64,000 nt of DNA from Phylloscopus collybita (lineage: Eukaryota; Chordata; Aves; Passeriformes; Phylloscopidae): positions 20,929,501 to 20,993,500 of the forward strand of contig JAJNNQ010000009.1 of the NCBI GenBank assembly GCA_027886175.1, given 5' to 3'. A program made the translations under genes and the position numbers. A model generated the notes under the pieces. That model was not told the origin of the DNA. It made no database searches and was given only the letters and a program-made list of their open reading frames with translations. Shown piece after piece: positions 47,101 to 58,600 of the stretch; the first letter of the stretch is position 1; each line of letters starts with the position of its first letter.

Positions 47101-49921
47101 GTAACTCCCATGCACAATGCTCACAGGGGCTCCTCTTCCAGTCTCCTTTTATAGGCAGCTATACTACATGAACTATGCAGTGGGTACACACACAAACACT
47201 GGCTTAGCTCTACATTGTACTTGTTCAGCTGATTAGTAACTTGAGAGAGAGAGAGGCTATGTGTGCTTCAGAGCTCAGCTAAACAGGGGAACCTCTCCAA
47301 AAACTTCTACTTTCAGTGTCAGGGCCCTGGGCCAGCTTTGGTCTTAGAGCAACTAAGGCACTTGTAACAGAAAGCCCCAGTTCTGTGAGAAAAGACTGCA
47401 GAAAACACCTACATTCAGGAAAAGATAAATACTTTCCACAGGAAAATTGTGAAATCCTTTTTTTGATATTATCACGCATTTTCTAACTATATGACACACA
47501 AAAATTATTATTTCACCATCTATTCCTACTGCCTGTCTATGTTTTGAACTCCACTTTCACTCCCTTTCTAATTCTAACCCTCCCTAATCAGCACCTTTCC
47601 AAAATCAGCAACCTCTGTCCAAAACCAGTGCCTGCCTGCCCAAAGTGCCCTGTGTACCATGCCTTAGCTGGCTGGCCCTCTGATGACTGTGCCAATTACT
47701 CCTGATGGGAGAGGCCTTCCTGGGCCAATGGAATGGAAAGCAGTCTCTCATTTTGCTAATCATAATTCCAATTATCAAACGGGATCCACTATTGTTTTTC
47801 TTAGCCCTGTTTTCACGGTAGTAGCCATGAATTTTCATGTAGCCTTTGAGTTAAGCTGTGTTGGCTGCCCAAGTCTTTTCACTATAAATACTATCTAGAG
47901 CTGTTGATCTCTGGGCTCTCACAGCTCAATCAAGGGTAAAATCTAGCTTGCACAGTCTCAGCTAAGGAGCAACCTGTTTCCCTAGCCCTCAAACAAAGTC
48001 AAGCCAGTCAGTTTTTACATTGGAAAATCCTTACAAAATATGTCTCTAGTAACTCCAAGGAGTTTCTTAGTTATTAAATCAAACTATCCCATGACAAATC
48101 GGCACTGTTAAACAGAATAAAGTCTCATAATTCTTGCATTTCTGTAGACAAATGTTAAACGAGGACAATGTGGCAAAATTCCAGATATCTTGCTGGAAAG
48201 CAAAAAGGTTAATTAATCCTCAGTGTGGTTTCAATCATGAACAAATAAAAATGCTTAAAGAGCTCCAGGGTTTGGATTTCAGCAGAGGCTGCTATGCATA
48301 CAGCAAGACTGTGATGTTCTTCATCAGTGTCTGGTGGTCCACAGAGATTTTTCTGTATGAGTCCCAAAATTCAGGATTTGAGTTTTATTCACATAACAAA
48401 GCTTAGGCTGAATGGCTGAGCCAAGCTTACCAAGATGTCAGGACATCCTTCTAGTTTTAACTCCTTATTTATCCTCTTTACCAGCTCTCCAGAACCTGAT
48501 CTCTTTTCCCTTCAGAGATCACTGCTGTCAGTTCCTCCCCAGAGGCAGGCTATTCCCTCTGGTGAGGAATCTGGCATTTCCAACCACTGCAGACACAGGG
48601 GTATGTCCATGACAGGTATTTGCCTGTTAAATGTTGTATCCTAAGACTGTAGAGACATGAAAACCCCTTATTCTTCTATCATTGTTTCCTGCCCTAGACA
48701 CCATATTTTCACAAAGGTCTGATTTTTATTTATAGAAAAAAACAAACAAACACAACGAAACAAAACGCAAAAACCTGAGGCATTTTGTGCTGTATTATAA
48801 TTGGACAAACATTGAGTAAAAGATCACAACTTCTAGGAGACCCTCAGCCTGATAGTTCTGATCCTACATCAATCAGAGGAGCTTCTTTTGCCATTATTTT
48901 GGTGGGAATTAAATCAGCCCCCAAATCTCATGAATGATGCTTAGAGATGAGCTTGTATTTACTGCTGGCTGTTTGGGAGTGTGGCATATGAAAAATCAGA
49001 CCTGCAGCTGCTGCACCCAGGAGCTCAACACTGAGCATCAACACAATGCGGTGAGAGTGCAGTGAGCGTGACAAGCACAGTGACTTACAGAACAAGGGGC
49101 ACACCCAGCATCAATATTTAAAGAGCTGAAATCTGATGTCTTTGCAGAAGGACAGAGAGCACTATTAATGTGTATTACAAGTATGTAAATTTGAGCTATG
49201 AAACAGAACTATGAGATAAGCCGCAGCCAAAACTATAGATCTGAGTTTTGTATTTATCTGCTATGGGAAAATAGAACCTTGGATACAAGAGCACTTAATT
49301 CCAGGCCTTAGGACTTTGGACTTGAATCTAAATTTTCCATCTTTATAGGTTTTTCAAAACTATGTTCAGATTTCATATAACACAAATTCAGACCCAAAAT
49401 CTCAATTCAGACTCAGCTCTACTGAAAATTACCCAATTTATGCCGTTTAAATCCAATTTTGTCATAATTTCTAGGAAGCTCAACCTCAGTTAAACCGATT
49501 CTGAAGTTCTATGGTGAAGTTCAGTTTCATATACTGGAAACATCTGGAGAAATTAGGATACCTAGAGTAAGAGGAAAACACAAGGGTGAAAATCAGATGG
49601 AAAATATTAAGAAGACCAGCTGACTTCCAAGAGAGGGGAACGAAGAGGACACTATTGCATGGCTCTGTTCACACTTCTATCAGGTAGGACATAGTTCTAG
49701 TGTGGAAGCTGTGGAGATAGCATGAAATGTCTAAATTATAATAAATGTCAGTTTTTAAGTAGACTTGGTGGAATGATAACATTTCCATTCTCACCAGTAA
49801 TGCAGATCTGTGACTGGAAGTGACTTGTATCTCTCTTGGAAATGATGACACCTGATTGCTTTCACCCTGTGAGAAGGTATTTAGTATTTTAGATAGCTGA
49901 CACACTGGCATGATGGTGTAG
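44123..49921. other. Unique sequence, no gene supported
   Basis: No gene recognised. Contains a small hairpin and direct repeat at 45323-45376. Open frames such as 44662-44976 (104 codons) and 49669-50022 have no domain. Confidence 0.55.
45323..45376. repeat. 16-bp direct repeat with 9-bp hairpin
   Basis: TATGGATGTGGGTTAT (45323-45338) recurs at 45361-45376 with one mismatch. AACTCACAT (45343-45351) is the exact reverse complement of ATGTGAGTT (45366-45374), giving a 9-bp stem with a 14-base loop. Confidence 0.8.
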
Positions 49922-50595
49922 TGTCTTGGTTTGGAAAGACAGGTGTCTCCCAGGGAAAGCTGGAGCTTCCTTTGGAATGGAGAAGGTAAACCCCCTCCCT
50001 CCAAATTATTATAATTTTGCAATTAAGGGGCTTTCAGGCAAAGATACGGGAACAGGAATAACAGTTCTTTACTAGGAATATTAAAAATACAAATGTAGTA
50101 GTACAAAAAAACCAAGCAAAAATAAAAAATTCTAGAAACACTGACAGAGTCAGAATATGACCTGACACCCTATTCATCAGGGTGTTGGTAGCAGTCCAAA
50201 TAAGCCCTCCTGGAGTGACAGATGCAGCTCTACAAGAGTAGGTGTCATCCTTTAGAAAGAGTCCAGTGGTGGTGAAATCCAGTGGAAAACAGGCTGCTCT
50301 GCTGTTCTGAATCTCAGCTTTTATCCAGGTAGGAATGCTTGGCTCCTCCCTCTGGGTGGAGCATCTCACAATGGGATGATGTAATGTTTTCAGTCATGTG
50401 GTGAGCCTTAATGGCCCATTAGCAGAAGATACCATGCAGAGGGAGGATGGGCTGTGGAAGAGATAAGGAACATTGCTCCACCTGGTTTTAACAGCTGGCC
50501 CATTAGCAGAAGGTATCCGCCCCCCTCCCCCCTGGAGTTATGAAGAATGGGTTATACAAGACATAAAGAAAACATCTCCCCAACCAGTTTCAACA
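49922..50595 (-). mobile_element. Solo ERV LTR related to the one at 20.4 kb
   Basis: Plus-strand ends are TGTCTTGG on the left and CAACA on the right, so on the minus strand the element runs from TGTTG to ACA, the TG...CA form. The word AGTAAAGAACTGTTATTCCT (minus strand, 50073 down to 50054) is identical to that of the 20.4 kb LTR. The following U5 (GCCTGAAAGCCCC, then ATAATAATTTGGAGGGAGGG) is clearly homologous, while the U3 differs. The family is abundant in passerines, from memory. No target-site duplication is visible: flanks are TGTAG and GACGA. An imperfect duplication of about 84 bp lies in the U3. No retroviral genes flank it. Confidence 0.82.
50413..50595 (-). repeat. Imperfect ~84-bp tandem duplication in LTR U3
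   Basis: GGCCCATTAGCAGAAG begins at 50413 and again at 50497. The ends of both units (CTCCACCTGGTTTTAACAG and CTCCCCAACCAGTTTCAACAG) also correspond. On the minus strand this is the 5' end of U3, where promoter or enhancer duplications are common in retroviruses. Confidence 0.7.
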
Positions 50596-53500
50596 GACGA
50601 AAAATAGAATAAACATTTTTGGTTACATATTGCAACCTAAGACATGTAGAAATGACATGAATTTGGGGTAACTTAGTACCAGTGACATCTCTTCAACGGT
50701 GAAAAACCCTTCTATTAAAATTAAACTCTTATTTTAAACATGGTTTCTTCTAAACTGAAATGGTAAATTTTTTTCTCTAGCCTTGAGAAGGTCCTTTCCA
50801 TAAATGGAGACACATGTCGAATATTACTGTTTCAGTTTTTCTATTCTTGATAGAGAAGGAAATCCTTGCTTGCTCTGTACTCAGAAAGACAGAAGGAAAA
50901 ACACTAAGTGACCACTTGTTGTGCAAGCACAGCCTGATATGTATGTAAAAGCTGGTAAGAAATAAAACCCTTTTTCATTCTCAGTGAGAGCAAAGGTATA
51001 AACCTCCTCACAAACACTGTCTCCTTGGTCAGCAAGATACGCATGGGATGTTGAACTCAGCAGAAACTGCTCTGTGTTACTCACTCTTTCTCTTGCGTGC
51101 TCACCACAGAAAGTAACTTCTCTAGGTGCTGCACAGAACCAAAAAGGTCATTATTCAAACAAGAGAGGAACATTCAGCATGACATGCAAAAAGCATCTTG
51201 CAACTGCCTTTAGAAGGGCAGCAACATTGCAGAAACCCAACAAAATTATCATGTGAAACTCAATATGATATTGTGGGTTTTGTCCTTTTCATTATTCATG
51301 TTTCTGTTTGCCAATTTATCATGTACACGTGTGAAACTGTGCATCCAGCCTCGGGTGCAGTTGTTGCTGTACTGTTTTGCACACTCTGTGCAAAGCTTTG
51401 GCACACATGGGCCAAGTGGGGATTCCGTAAGACCCACACAGGACAGTGATGGTTGTGCTGCAGAAACACTCAGGCCATGCATGGAAAGGGAGCCCAGACT
51501 ATGTGCCAGAAGCCTGATAGGATAAAGTTTGCAATTGTAGGATGGTTCTAAAACTCAGCTAAAACTTGCATGGGACTGCAATGAGCAGCAGACTGAATGG
51601 GTTCTCTCATAAAAAAAGAGAGGAAATCCTAGCAGTATTTAAAAATTTTTGTGAAAAGGAGAAAGCAGAAGCAGTAGCTACAGAAGAAATTGAGGTCAAA
51701 GATGAAGATTTTTTTAAGGTGGAAAAGTCAAAAACTTGTTTGCATTATGCAGCAAAAAATCCCAGAACAAAAAGAAATGAATGTGATAAGCAGAGAGAGT
51801 AGAGATGGAGGGGTGCAGCCAGAGATCAGCCTGCAGCGGGGGTATATTCCCTGCTTCTCATCCCACACACTGCTACTACCACCCATAGGGTGCCTGTAGC
51901 TAGCACACCACTACCATTTTCTCTAGACAGGTGCTTACCTGATCATATTCCTCTTTAACCATTCTGGAATGTGGTTTTAGGGCCTTTTGGCTGATCATTG
52001 CAGTAGGCCAAGGAGCAATAATGACAAATCTGACCTGAGCTCTTGCATCTGTGAGTGCACATACAGACTCTGGGCACAGCCTCTGCTCAAAGTACACTCA
52101 ACTTTTTAAAGTGTGTTTTCCCCAAATTGATGGCATAGTCCAGGAACTGAAATCTTGTCTCCAAAGCATTGCACTGGCACCCACAGTGCATTTTTAATTC
52201 CATGCCTCATACACAACAATTTATTGAAGACTACTCACATAGTGAACTGCCCTGTTACCCACACAGCAATTGCTGGGAAGTATCTTCCAAGCTAAAACAT
52301 GAATAATTTTTGACAGATGTGAAAAAAGTTAAATTAAGGTGAAGCTTTCTTGGGTTTCTCTTTTGTGAGACATTCAACATTTGTCTCAGCCCTAATACTG
52401 TTTAAGTGTACTTGGTGCTCACACAAGAGTCGAGCATCCCAGAGGGCTGGGGACACAAGTCCAAGGCTAAACTTTTCTTAAGGAAACATTTCAGGTTACC
52501 TTAAAAATTAAAGGGCAAATGGCAACAATAAAACAGGTAATAAATTACTATCACAACCAGAGCCCCGTATCTCCTTTGCAAGCAAACATCTGAGCAAGAC
52601 CAAACTACCGGTAATGCAATAAAACACAAAGGGTGTGGAGTTTGTGTAACATGAAGACATAATTTCTGCTTCATGAATCTACTTATAGAAAGAGGAATGA
52701 ATTTTCTGGGAAGTAAACAAGTTCATTTAAACAGAAAATAAACTTCAAAGGGAATAATAAAAAGGGAAGGACAAACACAGAGATCACTTAGTTTTGAACT
52801 CTGTCCAATTGCTCAATAAAAATGTCTGCTATTCAAATTTAATTTTTGGTTTAAGCATTACAGTTTCTTTTGTCACTCTTGGCAAAATTATGTTCTTATC
52901 CTGTAGGCACTCCTGTCATTACTCTTTTTCTTTGCCTCTCAGCTTATGGCTTCAAAGGGACACCAGAGTTCATTTCCACAGACTGGCCTCTAGGACTGTG
53001 GGTTGCTCATAGCTTATCTGATGGAGTGATATTTTCAGATATGGACACCATATCTGCAAAAGCAGTACAAGTTAACCCAAAGTTTGAGGAACTTTGTGTC
53101 CTCAAACAGAAAAAACCCTCCATTCTTCATTCTTTCTTTTCAAGCTACAATATAGATTTCAACTATAAGGAATATATTTCTGATTTTTAACTTAAAAATA
53201 CACATCTTTAGAGCAGCAGAGGGTTAGCTGGCAACTCAGCTCCTGCTTTTTCCCTGTCTCTGATCATAATTCCTCTTTTAAAAGACTATTTGTGATCCTC
53301 TTCTGCAAGGCATATCAAACATTTACCAACCAAAGAAAGACTTTAATTCTTATCAAATTGTTGTAGCTATATTTTACCCACAATTTCCCTATTCTCCTGA
53401 GAGCTGAACCAGCTGACATTTGTGGATTTAACTATTAAACTATTAGCATACTATACATGATATATCTTAACTTACATATGCAGTCTGCATACAGTGGCAA

Positions 53501-55339
53501 GGATTGCTCTTTTTAATAGTTAAATTTCCCATGGCATTTGGTGGACCAAACTACTTATGGGGATCTACCTCATTTTCCTGTCTTTGAAAATCCAAAACAA
53601 TATTAATATCTAACAGTTTTTATAGCAACCTTTTTAATGCCCAAAAGATGACAATTTTTATTTGCATACAACAGATCCCAAAGACCCAAGGAGATAAAAA
53701 AAACCAAAACACAAAGTCCACTGGAGGCAGAGCAAAGACATGGTATGACCCTAGGGACATCAGGATAATTTTGGTCATCTGCTACACTGAAAGCTGGGAG
53801 GAAAAAAAAAAGTTCCTTATTTACCCATAGGTTTGTCCTCTTGTGAACATCAAACTCACCTGGAGCATGAAATGTTTCTGGAGACTATGGCATTGTTTCG
53901 GTCTGGTTAATATTCTTTTTGTAAAGCTTTTTATCTTGTTTTTCAAACAGTGCTAGCACCAAAATGACCTGACAACTTTTATTTTTAAAGAAGTATGACT
54001 GGTCAGATTCCTAGGAATAACTGCTTAAGCCAGAGGGCATGTGGTAGCCAAAGATCCTGGACACGTATAAACAAGAAGTTCTATAAAACATTGCTTCAGG
54101 CAGAAAAACGTGGCAGATAAGGCACTGCTGGATGACAGTTACATTTTCCTCAAGTAGGAAAAACAATGTCACAGTTCCCAAAGGCCCCATCTCTGTAGGC
54201 TTGAAATAGAGCAAAAAATTAAAAAGAATGAAAAAGAAAGCAAGCGCTGTTTTCCATTTCTCAAGGACTGCCAGTAATAAAAAGACAAGGGATAAACCTT
54301 TCTTGCACTGTATGTATTATTTTTGCATCTTCATGAATGTTATGTATACAAGCATACACAGAGACGTCAAGAAAAAGAATACCATCAGTGGAATCACAGA
54401 GTTGAAAAAACAAGCATTCAAAGGCAGGGAAACACAGTCTTAAAATAAAATGCTATCCCTGAATTTTACCTTCTTATATTTATTCTAAAATATTGGATTT
54501 TTTTATAGAAATAAAGAGAAATTGGTGATTCCAAGAGCACAAAACCCATAAAACCATTTTTTGTACAACTCAGCATAGTGTCCTTCACCAAAAGTAACAT
54601 TTGGCCCTTGCACATCTATAGGCTGGAGAACTTCACCTCAGCTAGTTTTCTGAAAGCCTGTCATATTTGAATTGCAGAAGTGTATTAATTAAGCTAACTT
54701 TGGTTAAACTGTCTTATTGCTCAGCTATCCTTGCACAATGAAGGTGTGGTTTTATCAAGGGAAAAGTTATTTAATGTGTTTGGAATGAAAAATGCAGTAG
54801 ATACATTCTCCTTGCTGCAAAGGGACAAACTACAAAACTCAAATTTAGTAAAATTGTACACCTTTGGTATAAGGATTTAGAAATCTAAACTAAAGATTTC
54901 CCTTTAGGACTCAATATTACTATTACTATACCTTTTTAACCCACCCAAATGTTAATAGTCTCATAAATTAGGCAACACACACTCTGAGTATGTTTGTTTG
55001 TTTGTTTGTTGGATGTGAAATAAAAATAATAATGAATTCATTAACTGTCTGCATTGATATCCATCAGGAACAATTAATTAAGTACTTTACAAATGCACCA
55101 TTGAACAAAGTGTTCCTGTAGGTTAAAAATAAATGAAATGTAATATTAATTCCTGTGTTTAGGGATTAGAATCAAGGATTTCTGCAGCATGGTGGAGGTT
55201 ATCAACTGAAACCACAGAAGAGAAAACAGAAGATACCAAGACCACAGGAAACCCATTAGACCCAAATGTAATTATGAGCTAAGTAATGTCATCCTGGGAT
55301 ATTTGAGACAAAATATTTCCACTAGAAATGGAACAATAT
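50596..55339. other. Unique sequence, no gene supported
   Basis: No gene recognised. The frame at 51566-51802 (78 codons) is rich in Lys and Glu and has an ATG, but it lies in A-rich DNA and matches no family I know. The frame at 52870-53190 (106 codons) likewise has no domain. A (TGTT)5 microsatellite lies at 54991-55010. Confidence 0.5.
54991..55010. repeat. (TGTT)5 microsatellite
   Basis: Five uninterrupted TGTT units. Confidence 0.9.
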
Positions 55340-55690
55340 TCATGGAAATGTGCATTGCTTCACATAAATCTGAAGTATTTAGTATGCAATTCTGGTCACT
55401 CATTGTTCAGAAGGGATGAATTCAGGATGCAAAAGCAGTGCAGATGACTGGCATAAGCCAAATAATGGATATGCTACCATACATGAAAATACAATAGGGT
55501 CATTTGTTTAACCTAGTGAAAGTCATTAGAGAAAATGAAATCAAGCATAACACCAGAAAGCTAAAATAACTTTTTCAGCAACTGGATAATGCTGAAAATG
55601 GATGGAAATTGGAATTCTGACATTCTTACAATAATGTAGAGTCTTAACCAGCAAAGAAATACATTTCTGAACAGACACTAAGTGAAAATA
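55340..55690 (+). mobile_element. Ancient CR1/L3-like LINE fragment
   Basis: A highly decayed LINE 3' region. It keeps the landmark TGCAATTCTGGTCACTCATT at about 55385-55404, followed by a TTCAGAAGGGATGAATTCAG block, AAAGCAGTGCAGATGA, and GGTCATTTGTTTAACCTAGTGAAAG. These correspond to a conserved block in old CR1/L3-type elements of amniotes. Further downstream, AATGGATGGAAATTGG and GTCTTAACCA fit the next part of such elements. No frame survives. The level of decay suggests insertion before the radiation of modern birds. The end is uncertain and may reach 55990. Confidence 0.6.
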
Positions 55691-58600
55691 GAAACCTAAT
55701 TGCTTTACAGAGAAACACAATTAACTTGTGAGAGGGATTGTGTGATACAGTTGTCTGCAACCAATGATCCAAAATGTCCTTTTGAATTGTATCATCCTAC
55801 CTAATAGGTATCAATCCTATAGGTATGGTATAACCTATAGGTTTAATGGGGTTCAGACATCCATAGAAGACTGGGCACCACCAACATTTCAAGGACTGCA
55901 ACAGCTGACAGGTACTACCACCTCAAAATCACTTTTAAATTTAAATCAAGAGCTCTCAGGCAACATTTACTCATGTTTACTGTTTTTCTGAAATCACTCT
56001 GGTTTGCTATGGCTACAAGTGTGCTGCCAGTGGCTGTCCCTGCTAAAAGCAACTTCCAGCACATAGGTTACCCAGACTGTGCTCTGTGGGGTCTCTTCCC
56101 CGCCCAGGCTCCTCTGCCAAGTGCTGCCCAGTGACACAGCCCTGCTGCAAACTGCCTTGCATTGAGCACGAACACTCAGGGAGCTGGAAACACTGCATGG
56201 AACATGCAGTAAACCTAGAGGACTATGGGAGGGACTAGCAGTGTTGAAGCAGCCAGGATTTGGAAATTTTGGCTTTCAGGAAAAGGACAGTGTGTTAACA
56301 TGAACTGTGGATCCTGGAGCATTATAAGCCTGGCAAGACCATCTTTCTGTTAAATGGGGTGGTCCCACCCATGGGTCACTTTTTGGTCTATCTGCAACCT
56401 TGTCACCACAAGGTGAAACTGCAGCTATTGTTTAATTGAAAAAAGTTGTGCCTACCTACAGCCATCACCTGCTATTCCTCCTGCAATCTCATTAAGCTGT
56501 GTTTTGCTTTGCTGACACCAGCACTGCCAAAAAGCTCAGCTGGCGAAGGAGTGTGTGTTAGTAATGTGGCTGGCATTCTGCCTCCTGCAGCTGAGGTCAC
56601 TTCTGAGCACTTCTGAGTCTCTGCTGGTCAACTCGGATGGATGGCCGAAAACTCTCCCTCTGTTCAGCTTCCCAACAATGCAGCAGGCTTGCAATTGGAC
56701 TATTGCACTGGCCCTGCTCCCTAGCAGTGATAATATCTATAACTGCTATTTTTCTTGCCTTGTACCTTCCCTAGCCAGCCACCAGAGTTGTTGAAATACT
56801 TCATCATCCTGTGTTCCCATTCCACTCAAAAGCTCCAAGCAGCCCTGCAGACCATTCCCCCTAATTCATGGGAAGAACTTAGCTTTGCTGGAAGATTTCA
56901 CTTAAATTGTTTCAAATTTGGGTTAGAATGCTTCTTTTTCAGCTCCCTTGTGAAACACTCATCACTCTCACTCATGCAGGTCTTTTGATTTCAGTGGCCA
57001 GAGTGCCTTCTTTGCACACTCTATAAACAATCTTAACTGTCTAGGATGGAGTCCATTTCACATCACCTTAGCCATCAAAAAGTCAGCCTAAGCCAATAAT
57101 TTCAATTACCTCTATAATGGTTGGAAATGAGAAATTTCTTTTAGAAGGAAAATGTCTCCTACACTGACACATGGGGAGGTCTTCCCCTTTGGAAAGGTCT
57201 CTCTTCACTAAATGCATGTCTACTATCCAGAAGTGTTTGCATGAGCACACACACAATTTTATCATTTTTAGGAGTAATTCTAGATTCTGAAACACTTGTT
57301 CTTACTAATTTAGTATACAGCTCACCAGAAATTTGTATGTACCTATAGGGGAACTCCAAAGAGATATCTTTCACTTTATCATGCTGGACTTAGCCTTCTG
57401 AAAAGACTGACCAGATCAGGAAGGGAGAGGTATGGCTATAAAGCCAGGGTGAATAATTTGTGGTGCAATGTAGTTGTAAAATCAATGGGCAAATACACTG
57501 GGCAAAAAAAGTATCTCTAATCCATTGAGCTGCTGCATGTGGAGCACATGTCGTGGAGAAGCTCAGCTGTGTCATACAGGAGGTTGCATGGAGTCCTGAA
57601 TTCTCATTGCCAGCTTATCAGAGAGTCATAAGACAAAGGAATTGCTCTTTTTCAAAGTTTAGTAGCTGAGAGCAGAAAATAGTGGGTTTGTTTGTGGTAA
57701 GGATACCACTACACCCTGCACTCACTCTGCTACCGTATAGAATGAGAAAATGTAAGAATGCACAGCAATAGCATTTTAATTTCACGTAAATGCTACACTC
57801 TGCTCTTCATGCCCCATGCTTCATGCTGAGGAAAAGCTGCAGCATGCCAGACAGGAGCTCTTTTCAGTGAGCAGAAACAAAACTGAGGAAACTGGAAAAT
57901 TACACTGTTTTGCTGCATTTAAACTCCCTTCTCATGGTAAGCAACAGCCACACCAGCAAGCCACAAACCAAGAGACACCTTAATGGTCCAGGAAGTTAAG
58001 AAATCTTTGAGTTAAATATTGAGCAATGCAGGTGCAGGCTGCAGATGGGAGGTTCGGGTGTGAAAGCACGCCAAGGGCATAACAAAACTCGATTGAAAGA
58101 AGCCAGTATTAAGATCTCTGTCTGAATTCATTGCACATAGATGGCAGGAATTCCACAGATAGCCTATGTGAAACAAGAGAGTTTTCAAGGTTCCTCAGTG
58201 TGTGAGCCACTGACATAAAAAGGGACCTGCTTTGCTCTCTCTCAATTACAATTATCACTACACACACCCAAGGATATATTCTGCTAAATATGCAGGGGCA
58301 AATAACTTCTTGATGCAACACCGCTGAAGTGACTGTACTCACAGAATCAATGCTTTTTTCAAGATTTGTGTCTAATTATTTCAGAATTAAGAACTGAATA
58401 TTTTGCTGGTCTTACCCCATCATGCTATTTCATCTGTAAACTATAGGAGGTAATAACAGAGGTGACTCTCTTACACATAAAGCTTAGTGAAGAGAAACCC
58501 TATCCAAGAAGCCCCTTGCACTTCCTTGGAACCATTGACATATTGGCATTTAGAATCTGGGCCATTGTTCATACAGTGGGTTTGATATATAAAGCCCAGT

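Noticed and set aside
51566..51802. Lys/Glu-rich 78-codon frame with an ATG
   Set aside because: Charged composition follows from A-rich DNA; no family recognised and no promoter, splice or conservation evidence.
54383..54430. Possible antisense CR1 end (GAATCACAGAGTTGAAAA)
   Set aside because: Only a short match; the expected GGTTGGAAGGGACC block is missing.
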